From Tengunoibacter tsumagoiensis (GTDB taxonomy: Bacteria > Chloroflexota > Ktedonobacteria > Ktedonobacterales > Ktedonobacteraceae): a stretch of 64,000 nucleotides of DNA. The translations under genes were made by a program, and so were the position numbers. The notes beneath the pieces are model-generated. The model ran no database searches. It was not told the DNA's origin and was given only the letters and a program-made list of their open reading frames with translations. The first letter of the stretch is position 1. The number at the start of each line of letters is the position of its first letter. Positions 18,501 through 27,055 of the stretch are shown here, piece after piece. The stretch is taken from positions 868,001 to 932,000 of the forward strand of contig NZ_BIFR01000002.1 of the NCBI RefSeq assembly GCF_003967535.1, read 5' to 3'.

Positions 18501-18621
18501 GTTGGGAGCCTCGTTCCCAACGTTGGACCGTAACGACCGTAACACCTAAGTGATCGGCCAGATCTTGTTGCCTCCAGTTGCGCTCGCTACGAAGCCTCCG
18601 CAACTGCTCGTTCCTCTGCAT
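15559..18621 (-). CDS. XRE HTH - NB-ARC - TPR regulator with C-terminal zinc ribbon/HTH
   Basis: 1020 residues. Residues 5-60: XRE HTH (LRSERNWRQQDLADHLGVTV, VQRWERGSQQPS). Residues ~140-400: NB-ARC ATPase with IKGLGGIGKTQIALEYAY as Walker A and LPWLLVVDNADDLDLV as Walker B. Residues ~490-880: about ten 42-residue kinesin-light-chain-type TPRs. The last ~90 residues hold two CxxC knuckles (CPQC, CQTC) and MSYRRIASLMGVHHQTVSAW, resembling the InsA-type zinc ribbon plus HTH of IS1 transposases. AAGGGG precedes the ATG. STAND ATPases of this type act as signal-triggered switches; the tail would give a second DNA-binding end. Confidence 0.9.
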   Translation of the reverse strand: MQRNEQLRRLRSERNWRQQDLADHLGVTVVTVQRWERGSQQPSTYYRLKLSTLFGKSVQELGLEEDFPVAESITAATEQAGSAFSEETALWTIPYARNPHFTGRDDLLQQLEHLFFSEQSGKPMGIRQAALTQTQAIKGLGGIGKTQIALEYAYRASLQGRYHDILWISAGSSETLLTSFVELARLLPALVPPEETNQHTIITTILRWLEQRELPWLLVVDNADDLDLVQPYLPRLGNGHILLTTRAHAVGVLASSIEVDTMGVMEGTHLLLRRAHHSFSTSSPNEIDEAINVVIALAQFPLAIDQAGAYIEETGCSLHEYLRIHQQHRTELLARRGKQITPYPDSVATTWSLSFMQVQRINPAAAELLQLCAFLAPDHIPEELLTEGAPYWPPLLQKAIADRFTFNQMLETLLGFSLIKRLSEERMLSIHRLVQAVQMDRMEAETQRFWGEQVVRAMHSLFPANTKDVATWPTCLRYLEQVEACDTLIQHHQFLLPEAAELLDRTGSYFLEHAMYTQAKSLYLHALGIREQYFGPEHPQTATSLNHLAILYRGNGNYIEAEPFYVRALHIREQHLGPHHLDTAASLHHLANLYESQRDYARAEPFYLRALHIREQHLGPHHLDTAATLHHLAILYQDQGKYEQAEPLFQRALHICEQLDPHHPRTSSTLSYLGGLYQEQGRYAEAESFYRRGFEIVEQHFGSSHFYTAMSLYNLALLYTDQGRYQEGETLCQRALAIYEQHLGPLHSHTGDPLACLALLSLKLGKDTQAEAFVLRALHIHEEHLGAFHPYVSLDLVILAMLYREQGKYAEAEPLFQRALAINEQVFISTHPQVAQALHEFALLRQVQGHNDEACSLYKRALAARSHTLGGAHSRTIETRQQLIELLHHMGCTQEAVQLEEAQPGSPDLPRERTFTSRREGSTEQSTVVSATPACPQCQQTTGVLKRGKNRSGSQRLYCQTCQLYFTPAPSIRQADQARKAEAMALAEQGMSYRRIASLMGVHHQTVSAWISTPITAEAE

Positions 18622-18705
18622 GGCATCCCCTTCTGAGTAGCCCCTGCAAAACGAGGCGCTCGCTCACTATCCTTCCCAGGGATCAACCGGGCAAGGAAGT
18701 CATAT

Positions 18706-18743
18706 TCTGGATAAGATACGATACTCTGGATAGTATACGATAT
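18706..18743. promoter_or_regulatory. Two tandem 19-bp repeats upstream of the NB-ARC regulator, possible operator
   Basis: TCTGGATAAGATACGATAC (18706-18724) is followed directly by TCTGGATAGTATACGATAT (18725-18743), 16 of 19 bases identical, then CCTGG. The pair lies in the 330-bp region shared by the divergent NB-ARC/TPR and SDR genes, about 85 bp upstream of the regulator start. A tandem pair in this position suits a binding site for the XRE domain (autoregulation); this is inference from location only. Confidence 0.45.
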
Positions 18744-18951
18744 CCTGGCCAAGCTCTGCCTTACCATTTCACTTCGGCGAAAAACGTTGGCTAGAAGATC
18801 ACTAACGCTCTCTGAAAATCCGGGGACATCGCGTATGATTGCTACAGAGGAAACGCTGCTGGAGAGAAAGAACTCATCTTCTTTGGAGAACAGTCTCATC
18901 AAGCAGAAGAGGTCATAAGGTAAGGTTATCCATAGAAAGGAAATGAGTGGT

Positions 18952-19707
18952 ATGAGCTCACTTGCAGGAAAAGTTGCGTTAGTGACCGGCGGTAATAGTG
19001 GGATTGGGCTGGCAACGGCCAGGGAATTTCACGCCAATGGAGCAAAAGTCGTTATTTCTGGACGAGACCCAGAAACTCTTGAAAGGGTCGCTCGACAATT
19101 GGGTTCTAATGTGCTGGCCGTCCATGCTGACGTGACCAGGCTCAACGATATCGATCAGTTGATGGCTCGTGCATACGAAACATTTGGCAAACTGGATGTG
19201 CTGTTTGTCAACGCGGGCATTTTCAAAGGAGCTTCCCTCGAAGAGGTGGATGAAGCTGCTTTTGACGAAATGCTGAACGCCAATTTTAAAGGGGCATATT
19301 TCACCGTCCAGAAGGCCCTCCCATTTCTCAATGAGTCGGCATCCATCATCTTCAATGGCTCGGTCAACGCCCTGACCGGGATCGCCAATAGTTCTCTTTA
19401 TACCGCCAACAAAGGAGCGGTTCACGGCCTTGCGCGGGCGCTGGCAGCCGAACTGATTGGTCGTGGGATTCGCGTGAATACGATCACAATTGGCCCCACC
19501 TCTACGCAGCTCCTGACCCGCTCGGGGTCCTCGCAAGCCATCCTGGATGCTCAGGATGTTGCACGCATCAGCCGTTCGCCGGTCAAGCGCCTGGGACGCC
19601 CCGAAGAAGTGGCAAAGGTGGCTCTGTTTCTAGCTTCTGATGATTCGTCGTTTGTGGTGGGGGCAGAGATCGCAGCCGATGGAGGCTGGCTTTTAAATAT
19701 TATCTGA
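18952..19707 (+). CDS. SDR family oxidoreductase
   Basis: About 251 residues, the classical short-chain dehydrogenase length. VALVTGGNSGIGLATAREF holds the TGxxxGIG cofactor motif, LFVNAGIF the NAG strand, FNGSVNALTG the catalytic Ser region, and YTANKGAVHGLARALAAEL the YxxxK pair. ISGRDPE after the second strand, with Arg at the binding site, suggests NADP(H). AAAGGA is 10 nt before the ATG at 18952; the upstream ATG at 18943 is too close to it. Substrate unknown. Confidence 0.92.
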   Translation: MSSLAGKVALVTGGNSGIGLATAREFHANGAKVVISGRDPETLERVARQLGSNVLAVHADVTRLNDIDQLMARAYETFGKLDVLFVNAGIFKGASLEEVDEAAFDEMLNANFKGAYFTVQKALPFLNESASIIFNGSVNALTGIANSSLYTANKGAVHGLARALAAELIGRGIRVNTITIGPTSTQLLTRSGSSQAILDAQDVARISRSPVKRLGRPEEVAKVALFLASDDSSFVVGAEIAADGGWLLNII

Positions 19708-19974
19708 AATCATTAGCTGGAACCTCTCTTCGCATCCAGGCAGGTGTCTCAGATGCCTGGCGGTTATTGACGATGGCGTCACCATTCTCCCAGGCGGACT
19801 CCAAGGGTTCTTTGAAGCGTTGCGTCACTCTATCTGGCTTCCCAGTTGGATATGCACGTGCTCAGAGTACTGACGTAGCGGTCAGATATGGTCTGGCCCC
19901 TATGACAGAATGATCCCGGTATGTTCCCTTCTACACACTGAAATAACGTCCACCGACATAGCAAGGAGTACATC

Positions 19975-20829
19975 ATGACAGTTCTCACGATCCATGAACA
20001 ACAAGAAATCGACCGCGCCAACCAGGAGGGCAAGCAGCCAATAGTCTTCGTCCACGGCCTCTATCTCCTGGCATCCAGTTGGGAGAACTGGCGCGTCTTC
20101 TTTGAAGAACAGGGCTATGTAACCCTCGCGCCCGGCTGGCCCGACGACCCGGAGACCGTCGCAGAGGCCAATGACGACCCGGAAGTTTTTGCCAACAAGC
20201 GCATTAAGCAGGTGACGGAACACTATGCCCAAGCCATCGGTCAACTGAAGAGAAAGCCCGTCATCGTTGGTCATTCCTTCGGTGGCCTCATCGCTCAACA
20301 ACTGGCCGACGAAGGCCTATCGGCGGTGACGGTTGCCATCGACCCTGCCGGGTTTCGTGGTGTGTTGCCCGTGCCGCTCTCCGAACTCAAGTCTGGTGCG
20401 CCAGTCCTCTCGAATCCCGCCAACTATCACCGGGCCGTCACCCTGACCTACGAGCAGTTTCGCTATGGCTTTACCAACGCGCTCTCGGAAGAGGAAGCCC
20501 ATCAACTCTACGACCGGTACGCAGTCCCTGGCTCCGGCACGCCCGTCTTCCAGGCCGCTGCCGCTAATCTTAATCCGTGGACAGAAGATCAGGTCAACAC
20601 CAGGAACCCCGAGCGCGGACCCCTCTTGCTCATTGCGGGCGAGAAAGATCATACAGTCCCGCTGGCGGTCGTCAAGGCTGCATACCAGTTGCAGAAACAC
20701 AATCCCGCCGTCACGCAGTTCCGCGAATTCGCGGGTCGTGGACACTCCCTCACCATCGACCACGGCTGGCGTGCGGTGGCTGAGATTGCTCTCGCCTTCA
20801 TCGCAGAGCAGCTCCAGATCAGCCAGTAG
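19975..20829 (+). CDS. Alpha/beta hydrolase
   Basis: 284 residues. PIVFVHGLYLLASSWENW opens the fold with the HG oxyanion loop; VIVGHSFGGLIAQQLADEGL is the nucleophile elbow (Ser); LLIAGEKDHTVP gives the acid Asp; GRGHSLTIDHGW gives the catalytic His. The complete triad indicates an active esterase or lipase-type enzyme, substrate unknown. AAGGAG lies 7 nt before the ATG. No signal peptide. It follows the SDR gene by 267 bp on the same strand. Confidence 0.92.
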   Translation: MTVLTIHEQQEIDRANQEGKQPIVFVHGLYLLASSWENWRVFFEEQGYVTLAPGWPDDPETVAEANDDPEVFANKRIKQVTEHYAQAIGQLKRKPVIVGHSFGGLIAQQLADEGLSAVTVAIDPAGFRGVLPVPLSELKSGAPVLSNPANYHRAVTLTYEQFRYGFTNALSEEEAHQLYDRYAVPGSGTPVFQAAAANLNPWTEDQVNTRNPERGPLLLIAGEKDHTVPLAVVKAAYQLQKHNPAVTQFREFAGRGHSLTIDHGWRAVAEIALAFIAEQLQISQ

Positions 20830-21161
20830 TCTGTCCTGACCTGTCACCTCCAACGGAGACCTGGAAGTCCCTGGTTTTCTGTTGGAAGTGGCAAAATTTT
20901 TTGACACAGATGAGGACTGCCGCATGCACACGGCTGGCAACCGTGGTGCCGTCAGGCGTAACAACGTCTCCCGATGGCACAAAAATCCTTTCAGCACATG
21001 GGGACGCTGTTATCAGAGTTCAGGGCTACTGTGCATGGCGTACTTTCACTTCCGATCAAACGTGTTTTTTATTAGAAGCCAGAAGATGTACAACAAATTG
21101 CTGATCTTTTCTGACCTTTTCTCTTCATAAATTAGTGGATATAGTGGAAAGGAAGGATACT
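20830..21161. other. Region without a supportable gene
   Basis: Short overlapping plus-strand frames only. One reads SGVTTSPDGTKILS at about 20955, reminiscent of a WD40 blade, but there is no repeat partner and no start signal. Nothing else is seen. Confidence 0.3.
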
Positions 21162-21803
21162 GTGAAAGTTTCATCCAGGCGTGCGTGGTATCACATACAC
21201 CATCATTGGATAGCTTGTGAGATTGCCACGCTCATACTGATAGGGATTATTGTATTACTTATGACCGGCTATCAACTTGATTGGACCGGATTTAAAGGCA
21301 AGACCCTCTGGGATTGGCTCAATGTCCTTGGAGTTCTGGCTATTCCTGTTGTTGTGGGTATTGGGACCGCGTGGATCAGTACCCAACAAGCCCAGGAATC
21401 TGCGCTTCATCAATACCTGGATACGATGGCGTCCCTCTTACTCAACAAGAACCTGCGCGAATCAAGCGCGAATACAGAAGTGCGCGCCGTTGCGCGTGCT
21501 CGCACATGGACAGTATTACGGTTGTTAGATCCAGCCCGTAAAGAAATCATCTTCAAGTTTCTGCAAGAATCTGACCTTATTCATATCATCGATTTAAGTC
21601 AGGCCGATCTCAGTGGCATGAGTTTTCGTAATATTGATTTGCGGGAAGCCAATCTGAGTAATGCTGATCTGAGTAATGCTGATCTATGGGGTGCCAATCT
21701 TGATGGGATTAACTTCATGACAACGAATGTGACAACCAGGCAACTCCTAGAAGCCAGGTCTCTTAAGGGCTCAATCATGCCTGATGGATCTATCCATCAA
21801 TGA
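21162..21803 (+). CDS. Membrane protein with C-terminal pentapeptide repeats
   Basis: 213 residues from GTG 21162, preceded by GGAAGG at 8 nt (the open frame begins nine codons earlier). Two hydrophobic segments, CEIATLILIGIIVLLMTGY and LNVLGVLAIPVVVGIGTAW, lie near residues 20-75. The C-terminus carries pentapeptide repeats A(D/N)LXX: QADLSGMSFRNIDLREANLS and NADLSNADLWGANLDGINF. Pentapeptide proteins form right-handed beta-helices; the arrangement TM-TM-pentapeptide is common in bacteria with large membrane proteomes. Role unknown. Confidence 0.82.
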   Translation: MKVSSRRAWYHIHHHWIACEIATLILIGIIVLLMTGYQLDWTGFKGKTLWDWLNVLGVLAIPVVVGIGTAWISTQQAQESALHQYLDTMASLLLNKNLRESSANTEVRAVARARTWTVLRLLDPARKEIIFKFLQESDLIHIIDLSQADLSGMSFRNIDLREANLSNADLSNADLWGANLDGINFMTTNVTTRQLLEARSLKGSIMPDGSIHQ

Positions 21804-22090
21804 ATTGTTCATAGCATATAATGTGAGTAGTGCATAGGCGTGTATGGATTGAAAGTTGGGCCTTTCGCAGTAAGAGCAACAGTGTATCTGGGAACGTTTC
21901 TATGGTGCTCAGATCAGCGCAGAACCGAATGACGGCGATGAGATCATTGGGTTATCCTCTTTGCCTGGCGATAATGCGCAGCATGGAGGTCAGGTAGGGG
22001 TTGAGAACATGGCTGGGAGAGGGTTCCACTTTCTGGTTTACCCTTCCTCTTAAGTGAAGGATGAAGAGGAAGGGCATGCTAAGGATTAAC

Positions 22091-23749
22091 CTATCCCAGG
22101 TAGCGATGGATCAGCAGCACCGCCATGGAGCCTTCTCCAACACTGGACGCGACGCGTTTGATTGAGCCATGTCGTACATCTCCGGCGGCAAAGATGCCTG
22201 GTACGTTGGTTTCCAGGTAGAAGGGATCGCGCTCAAGCTGCCAGTGTTCAGGTTTATGATGTTCTGCATTCATTAGATCGGGACCAGTCAGAATGAAGCC
22301 CCTCTCATCGCATTTGACCGTCCTTTTTAACCAGCCTGTGTGCGGTTCGGTACCGATAAAAATGAACAAAGACGCTGCGGGTAGCGTCTGTTCCTCTTGC
22401 GACTGATCATTGACAATGGTAATACTTTCTAGATGGTGCTTTCCATGTACCGCGACCACACGAGTGTTCGTCTTCACTGTAATATTTGAGGTGTGGTTGA
22501 TCTGGTTGATCAGGTACCAGGACATATCCTTTGCTAGCGAATCGGCACGCACCAGCATGGTGACGCTGCGTGCATATTTTGAAAAATAAATAGCTGCCTG
22601 CCCGGCTGAATTTGCTCCGCCGACGATATAGACATCTTCATTTTTACAAAGTATGGCCTCGGAAACGGAAGCGCCGTAATAGACGCCCGCGCCGACGAGA
22701 GAGGATATGCCAGGAACTTCTAACTGGCAATAGGAGACACCGCAGGCGAGCAGAAGTGTGTGGCAGTATACTTCTGACTTGTCTTGCATGACAACAGAGC
22801 GATACTGCCCATTGACCTTGATTCTGCAAGCTTTTTGTGGGGTAACTATTTCCGCACCAAAGCGCTCTGCCTGGACTACTGCGCGGCGCGCCAGTTCACC
22901 TCCGCTTAATCCTGTAGGAAACCCCAGATAATTTTCGATGCGTGAGCTCAAGCCTGCCTGACCGCCAGGGGCCTCGCGCTCTACCAGGAGCGCTGATAAT
23001 CCTTCGGATGCACCATAGACAGCGGCTGCCAGCCCGGCTGGCCCTGAGCCGATGATAATAAGGTCATAAAAGGGTTTCTCTGCATGTGTTTTAAGCTTAA
23101 GCTTATCCGCAATCTGTAGTAGCTCAGGATTAACCAGATAGGACCCGTCGGGAAAGATCACAACCGGCAATTTTCTCCGATTCAAGTTCAGGTGCTCTAG
23201 CAGACGCAAAGCATCTGGCCTGTTTTCGATATCTAGCCATTGGTAAGGTACCTGATTGCGTGCCAGAAAACGGCCGATTTCGTATAGTTTTGGAGACCAA
23301 CGATGATCAATGACGCGTAGCGGTGTTAAGGACGGATCGTAGGTGATCAACCAGCCGGTCAGGATATCATCCACGGCTGGATATAGGCATTGCTCCGGCG
23401 GGTCCCAGGGTTTGACAATATAATAATCGATACGACCTTCATTGATCTCGTGAACCGCCGCGTGTGTATCCATATAGGAAATCAACAGGATGCGTTTGGC
23501 CTGCGGAAACTGCTCTCGCGACACCCTCAACAGATCCGATCCACTTACTTCGGGCATCTGTTCGTCCGCTATCAACAGGGCTACAGGTTCATTAAATACG
23601 CTCATTTTTTTTAAGATGTCTAGCGCCTGTTGACTTGATTGCGCCGCTATGATGCGAAAAAGGTCACTATACTTCTGTTCCAGATCATGCTTAAGTTGCT
23701 GCACAATTTCAGGTGTAGCATCGACAATGACAATGGCTGGCTTCTCCAT
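22091..23749 (-). CDS. Fused response-regulator receiver / thioredoxin reductase-like flavoprotein
   Basis: About 552 residues. Residues 4-115: receiver domain, with LLIADEQMPEVSGSDLL giving the phospho-acceptor Asp and IVKPWDPPE the conserved Lys. A middle thioredoxin-like segment follows (FLARNQVPYQWLDIEN, KLPVVIFPDG). From about 230: IIIGSGPAGLAAAVYGASEG (FAD), VYIVGGANSAGQAAIYFSKY (NADPH), FAAGDVRHGSIKRVASSVGE. The redox CxxC of classical TrxR is absent; the region reads LLLACGVSYCQLEVPG. The fusion is a known architecture. GGAGG precedes two adjacent ATG codons; 23749 has the better spacing. Confidence 0.88.
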   Translation of the reverse strand: MEKPAIVIVDATPEIVQQLKHDLEQKYSDLFRIIAAQSSQQALDILKKMSVFNEPVALLIADEQMPEVSGSDLLRVSREQFPQAKRILLISYMDTHAAVHEINEGRIDYYIVKPWDPPEQCLYPAVDDILTGWLITYDPSLTPLRVIDHRWSPKLYEIGRFLARNQVPYQWLDIENRPDALRLLEHLNLNRRKLPVVIFPDGSYLVNPELLQIADKLKLKTHAEKPFYDLIIIGSGPAGLAAAVYGASEGLSALLVEREAPGGQAGLSSRIENYLGFPTGLSGGELARRAVVQAERFGAEIVTPQKACRIKVNGQYRSVVMQDKSEVYCHTLLLACGVSYCQLEVPGISSLVGAGVYYGASVSEAILCKNEDVYIVGGANSAGQAAIYFSKYARSVTMLVRADSLAKDMSWYLINQINHTSNITVKTNTRVVAVHGKHHLESITIVNDQSQEEQTLPAASLFIFIGTEPHTGWLKRTVKCDERGFILTGPDLMNAEHHKPEHWQLERDPFYLETNVPGIFAAGDVRHGSIKRVASSVGEGSMAVLLIHRYLG

Positions 23750-23857
23750 CATGGCCTCCGGAAGCGATAGCATGAAGATCTAGGGCCTCAGTAGCAAGAC
23801 GCATTAAAAAGTATTGCGAAAGAAGTCGTTTCCTTCTACTTAAAGAGAGAGCACCTA

Positions 23858-23998
23858 TTACAGCATCTCAAGCGGACGCGGCTCAGTTGGCGCGGGAAAT
23901 ACGCGGTCGAGCTGAGCGAGATCCTGTTTGGTCAGGTGTACATCGAGCGCAGCATGGTTCTCTCGTACGTGTGCCGTGGTCCCTGCTCTGGGAATAGT
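23858..23998 (-). pseudogene. Aldo/keto reductase C-terminal remnant
   Basis: The minus frame ending at the TAA at 23858 reads TIPRAGTTAHVRENHAALDV then HLTKQDLAQLDRVFPAP, the C-terminal signature of the aldo/keto reductase superfamily (IPR/IPG-TT, ENxxAL, LTxxDLxxLD). Upstream the frame is lost within a few codons, so only about 45 residues survive of a ~280-residue enzyme. Confidence 0.7.
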
Positions 23999-24867
23999 GT
24001 TCAAGTGCCCACTTCAATGTTGGTCGGATAATCAATAGCCTTCTGCTTCCTGTCTCTCGACTCTTAATCTCACAGAGCACGAGATCGGCACCGAGAAATT
24101 TCTTCACTCAAAGACCTCGATGGATGGCTAGGTTTGTGAGCAGATTACCGTTGGGTGACACGTATTGGTCTCACAAAAAGTTACTCGTCTATTTGGACTG
24201 CGTGCCGATGGACTTTGGACACGTAACGTTTGTCAGCTTGAATACCCCAACGGCGTGGAGTCATTCATGAGGAGACACTTGTAAACGTCAAGGTGATACT
24301 GGCTCTTGCTGTGGAGCGATTCCCATTGATCTCCGACAGTTTTTTGACAGTGGTGTTTCCCTTGTGGAGTGTCCCAATTGTACCAGCACTAGCTCGCTCA
24401 TACTACACAAGGGAATACTACAATTCAAGCCGCACAAGCGGCACAAAACGTGCTCGACTTCAACAGAACCACGATAGGCGAGACACGAAATGGTCTGGGC
24501 AGTGGTAAATCAGTAGCGCCTTTTTCTGTCCGAATATCCCCTTTATTTACAAAGGAGCACTGAACACATCCAGATGTGGAGTGATACTGAGTGGAACCTG
24601 TGTCGTTGAATAAGTAAGTACAGGCGGAACACAGGTGTATGCCGAACTCCCCTGTTCAGTGGCTGCATTATGTTGTATTTACTGTCAGGCTAGGGGAAAC
24701 CGTTCTTGTGCCTCCCCGAGGATTTGGTTCGCGTTTATGTTACGCTGTTGTGACAGGGGATACGATCTCTGAGTGTGAAAGATGACTGGATGAGATTTTC
24801 CACCTGATGCAAATTGAACTAGAACTGCTGTAAAGTGCTATTCAAATAGGCAAGAAGGAGAGTAATT
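23999..24867. other. 869 bp without a supportable gene
   Basis: Frames here are short and overlap in several directions, with no ribosome sites or domain motifs. The block lies between remnants on both sides and is best seen as eroded coding DNA. Confidence 0.4.
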
Positions 24868-25214
24868 GTGAAAAAAAGGTTATAGTGAAGAGCTTGTCTG
24901 GATTCAAAGTGAAGATGATCTGCGCCCAGTGCGCAGGCCCTTCTGGACTGGTTACCTGGCAGCCCGCTCGATGTATTTGGCATGACGACACAGAAACCGC
25001 TCATCGCAGATATACAGACTCCGTTGCTGATCTTCTATGGAACCAGAGATATTGGTACTGTACTGATGCTAAGTTAGTGCGTATACGGGAAAATGCGATC
25101 TCCGCTCCTCAGGTAGATACACGGCTTGTTGCCAATGCTGATCATATGTATAGCAAGCATGAACAAGAGATTGCTGCAATGATTGCCAACTGGCTGGATG
25201 CACATTTGAAGTAA
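24868..25214 (+). pseudogene. Alpha/beta hydrolase, frameshifted and internally deleted
   Basis: GTG at 24868 has AAGGAG 7 nt upstream, but a run of seven A puts the frame into a stop after four codons; with six A it would read MKKGYSEELVWIQSEDDLR. A second frame then gives DWLPGSPLDVFGMTTQKPL and IQTPLLIFYGTRDIGT, and a third ends DAKLVRIRENAISAPQVDTR, LVANADHMYSKHEQEIAAMI. DTRLVANADHMYS carries a His in the usual place. The nucleophile elbow is absent. At least two frameshifts plus a central deletion. Confidence 0.75.
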
Positions 25215-25217
25215 AGA

Positions 25218-26141
25218 GGTCTGCCTGGTAAAGAACGAACTGATCTTGCGTGAGAACTGGGCAATGGCGAGTACAACAATGTCTACCTGCTAGAGTTTGC
25301 TAAGAGGGAGACGGTGATACTGTGAGTGGCTCCCCGGTCAGCAGAGCACGTAGGATGGCTTGAGCACAGTCTCATGCGGCGCGAGTATCTGCTCCAGCCG
25401 TATTTTGCTCCGATAGCACCGCTGCTGCCGAAAATCCTCATGATAGACTTTACTCATCAGCTTACCCCGCGGGATTATATGTTCCAGACGTATATGCCCG
25501 GCGAACTGTGGTCAACCGTGATGGATGAGTTGACTGAGGAGGAAAATGATGCATTGTGGCGACAGTTCGCCCACATTGTCAGGACGATAGCTACTATCAA
25601 AGGGGACGTTTTCGGTATGCCTTATCCTGGGCGGCATTTCACTACCTAGAGTGAGAAGGTACTGAAAACGCTTGAACAATCACAGCGAGAGGCAATGAGG
25701 AACGGACTCGATAGTGAACCTATGCAGAGGCTGTGTCATATTGCTGCCACTCATATTGACCTGATTGATGAAATTACCACGCCCTGCTTGTTACACGGAG
25801 ATCTCTGGCCTTTTAATATTCTGATTCAGCGCAGAGATGAGGGGCCGGTCATTAGTGCGGTTCTCGATGCAGATCGAGGCTACTGGGGCGATCCGCTCGC
25901 CGACTGGACATTTCATCTGCTGGAGCGCAAGGTTTCCCCTCATGTGCGAGAGGTGTTCTGGCAAGCGTTTGGTCGGCCTGCAGAAACCCCTGGGCTCCAT
26001 TTCAGGGAGTGTCTCTACAGAGGGATGCATTGTTGTCATGTTCTCAACGAGTTACAGCGATGCAATCTCACGAAGCATATGGAGGCGGTATATGCAGACC
26101 TGCACAAAGCGCTGGCAGAGCTGCAGGTAGTAGCACCATAG
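25218..26141 (+). pseudogene. Aminoglycoside phosphotransferase-like gene with three in-frame stops
   Basis: One reading frame runs through the whole stretch but is cut by TGA at 25251, TGA at 25323 and TAG at 25647. Between them it reads GNGEYNNVYLLEFAKRETVI, VAPRSAEHVGWLEHSLMRRE, and after the last stop LLHGDLWPFNILIQ (catalytic HxDxxxxN) and VISAVLDADRGYWGDPLADW (metal-binding Asp). The catalytic elements are intact, so inactivation looks recent. The final 148-codon segment could still be translated alone from 25695 but would lack the ATP-binding lobe. Confidence 0.75.
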
Positions 26142-26153
26142 AAAGAGCGAGGG

Positions 26154-26182
26154 CCCCTTGTCTCATCACAAGAGACAAGGGG
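26154..26182 (+). terminator. 11-bp hairpin after the phosphotransferase remnant
   Basis: CCCCTTGTCTC (26154-26164) pairs perfectly with GAGACAAGGGG (26172-26182) around a 7-nt loop, 13 bp after the stop at 26141. The position suits transcription termination, though no clear T-tract follows. Confidence 0.55.
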
Positions 26183-26276
26183 AAGGGCTGTGCCTTGCTT
26201 CCAGTGCCCCTTGAGCACTATAATCTGGCAAACAGATAGGATTGGTTCTCTCTTTCTTTAGGAAGATAATATTGGT

Positions 26277-26582
26277 ATGGAATACACTCTCATTTGCCCT
26301 ACATGTGGAGCTACCAACGAGCGAACTAGCCTCGATTGTTTTGCCTGTGGGCAATGGTTATCGAAGGCTTTACGACAAAAACAGGCCTCCTTCCTCCAAC
26401 AGCAAAATCTTGATCATGCCGTCCATCCTGTAAAGCGCTTTCCCTTTGCGTGCGGACGGCGCGAAGCAGGCGATAGGCCATGGTTCGCTTCAATGGGACA
26501 TCTGATCCTTTGCTTGCCTCTTCGCAGTTGGAGCTTCGCTGGCAGCTGCGGCCTCCTATGGTATTGCCAGTGTCTATATTAA
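26277..26582 (+). pseudogene. Zinc-ribbon N-terminal fragment
   Basis: The frame begins MEYTLICPTCGATNERTSLD and CFACGQWLSKAL, two CxxC knuckles of a small zinc ribbon. After about residue 55 it turns into low-quality sequence that overlaps the EamA remnant in another frame, so the original gene seems to have been joined to unrelated DNA. Possibly translated as a short peptide; no partner recognised. Confidence 0.45.
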
Positions 26583-26958
26583 AGTCACTCTTGGGAACAA
26601 GGTAAGTTCATTGGCAATAGCAACATGCAGTCAATTCTTTGCGGCCCTCTTTTTGGTTCCGCTGGCGCTGGTTGTCCCTCCGGCACAAGTACCGGCCCCC
26701 AGTGTATGGTTCGCAGTCGCGGCACTGGCTCTCCTTTGCACTGCGGTCACGCTCCTGCTCTATATCTGGTTGATTACCCACGCTGGCCCAACGAAAACGC
26801 TGATGGTGACCTTTCTGGCCCCCGTCTTTGGCGTTTTTTGGGATATGCTGTTCCTGAAAGAATCTCTCACGCTGAGTTTGCTTATTGGCCTTGTTATCAT
26901 TCTGGTGGGAGCTGGCTCCTATTTCGTAGTCATCCGAAACGGGACAATAATACTTTAA
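26505..26958 (+). pseudogene. EamA/DMT transporter C-terminal half
   Basis: From about 26505 the frame reads LFAVGASLAAAASYGIASVY, then SLAIATCSQFFAALFLVPLA, LTLLLYIWLITHAGPTKTLM (approximate) and VTFLAPVFGVFWDMLFLKES, LLIGLVIILVGAGSYFVV. This is the second five-helix EamA repeat of a drug/metabolite transporter. The first repeat is missing and no start or ribosome site precedes it, so it is a remnant. Confidence 0.7.
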
Positions 26959-27055
26959 AAGAATAACAGGTATATAGTATATTGAAACAAAAAGTACATT
27001 ATTCTCAGAGAAAGGTACCATTTTGTTTCAACGAGCCTGCTGAGAACCGCCCTCT

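Noticed and set aside
20882..21130. 82-codon plus-strand frame
   Set aside because: Composition differs from neighbours, no ribosome site, no recognisable motif.
6374..24160. Shared string CCGTTGGGTGACA near 6376 and 24150
   Set aside because: Only about 13 bp identical with weak flanking similarity; too short to call a repeat family.
24868..26141. TGA codons as recoded sense codons (alternative code)
   Set aside because: Many intact genes in the window end in TGA, and the same stretch also has TAG and frameshifts, so ordinary decay explains it.
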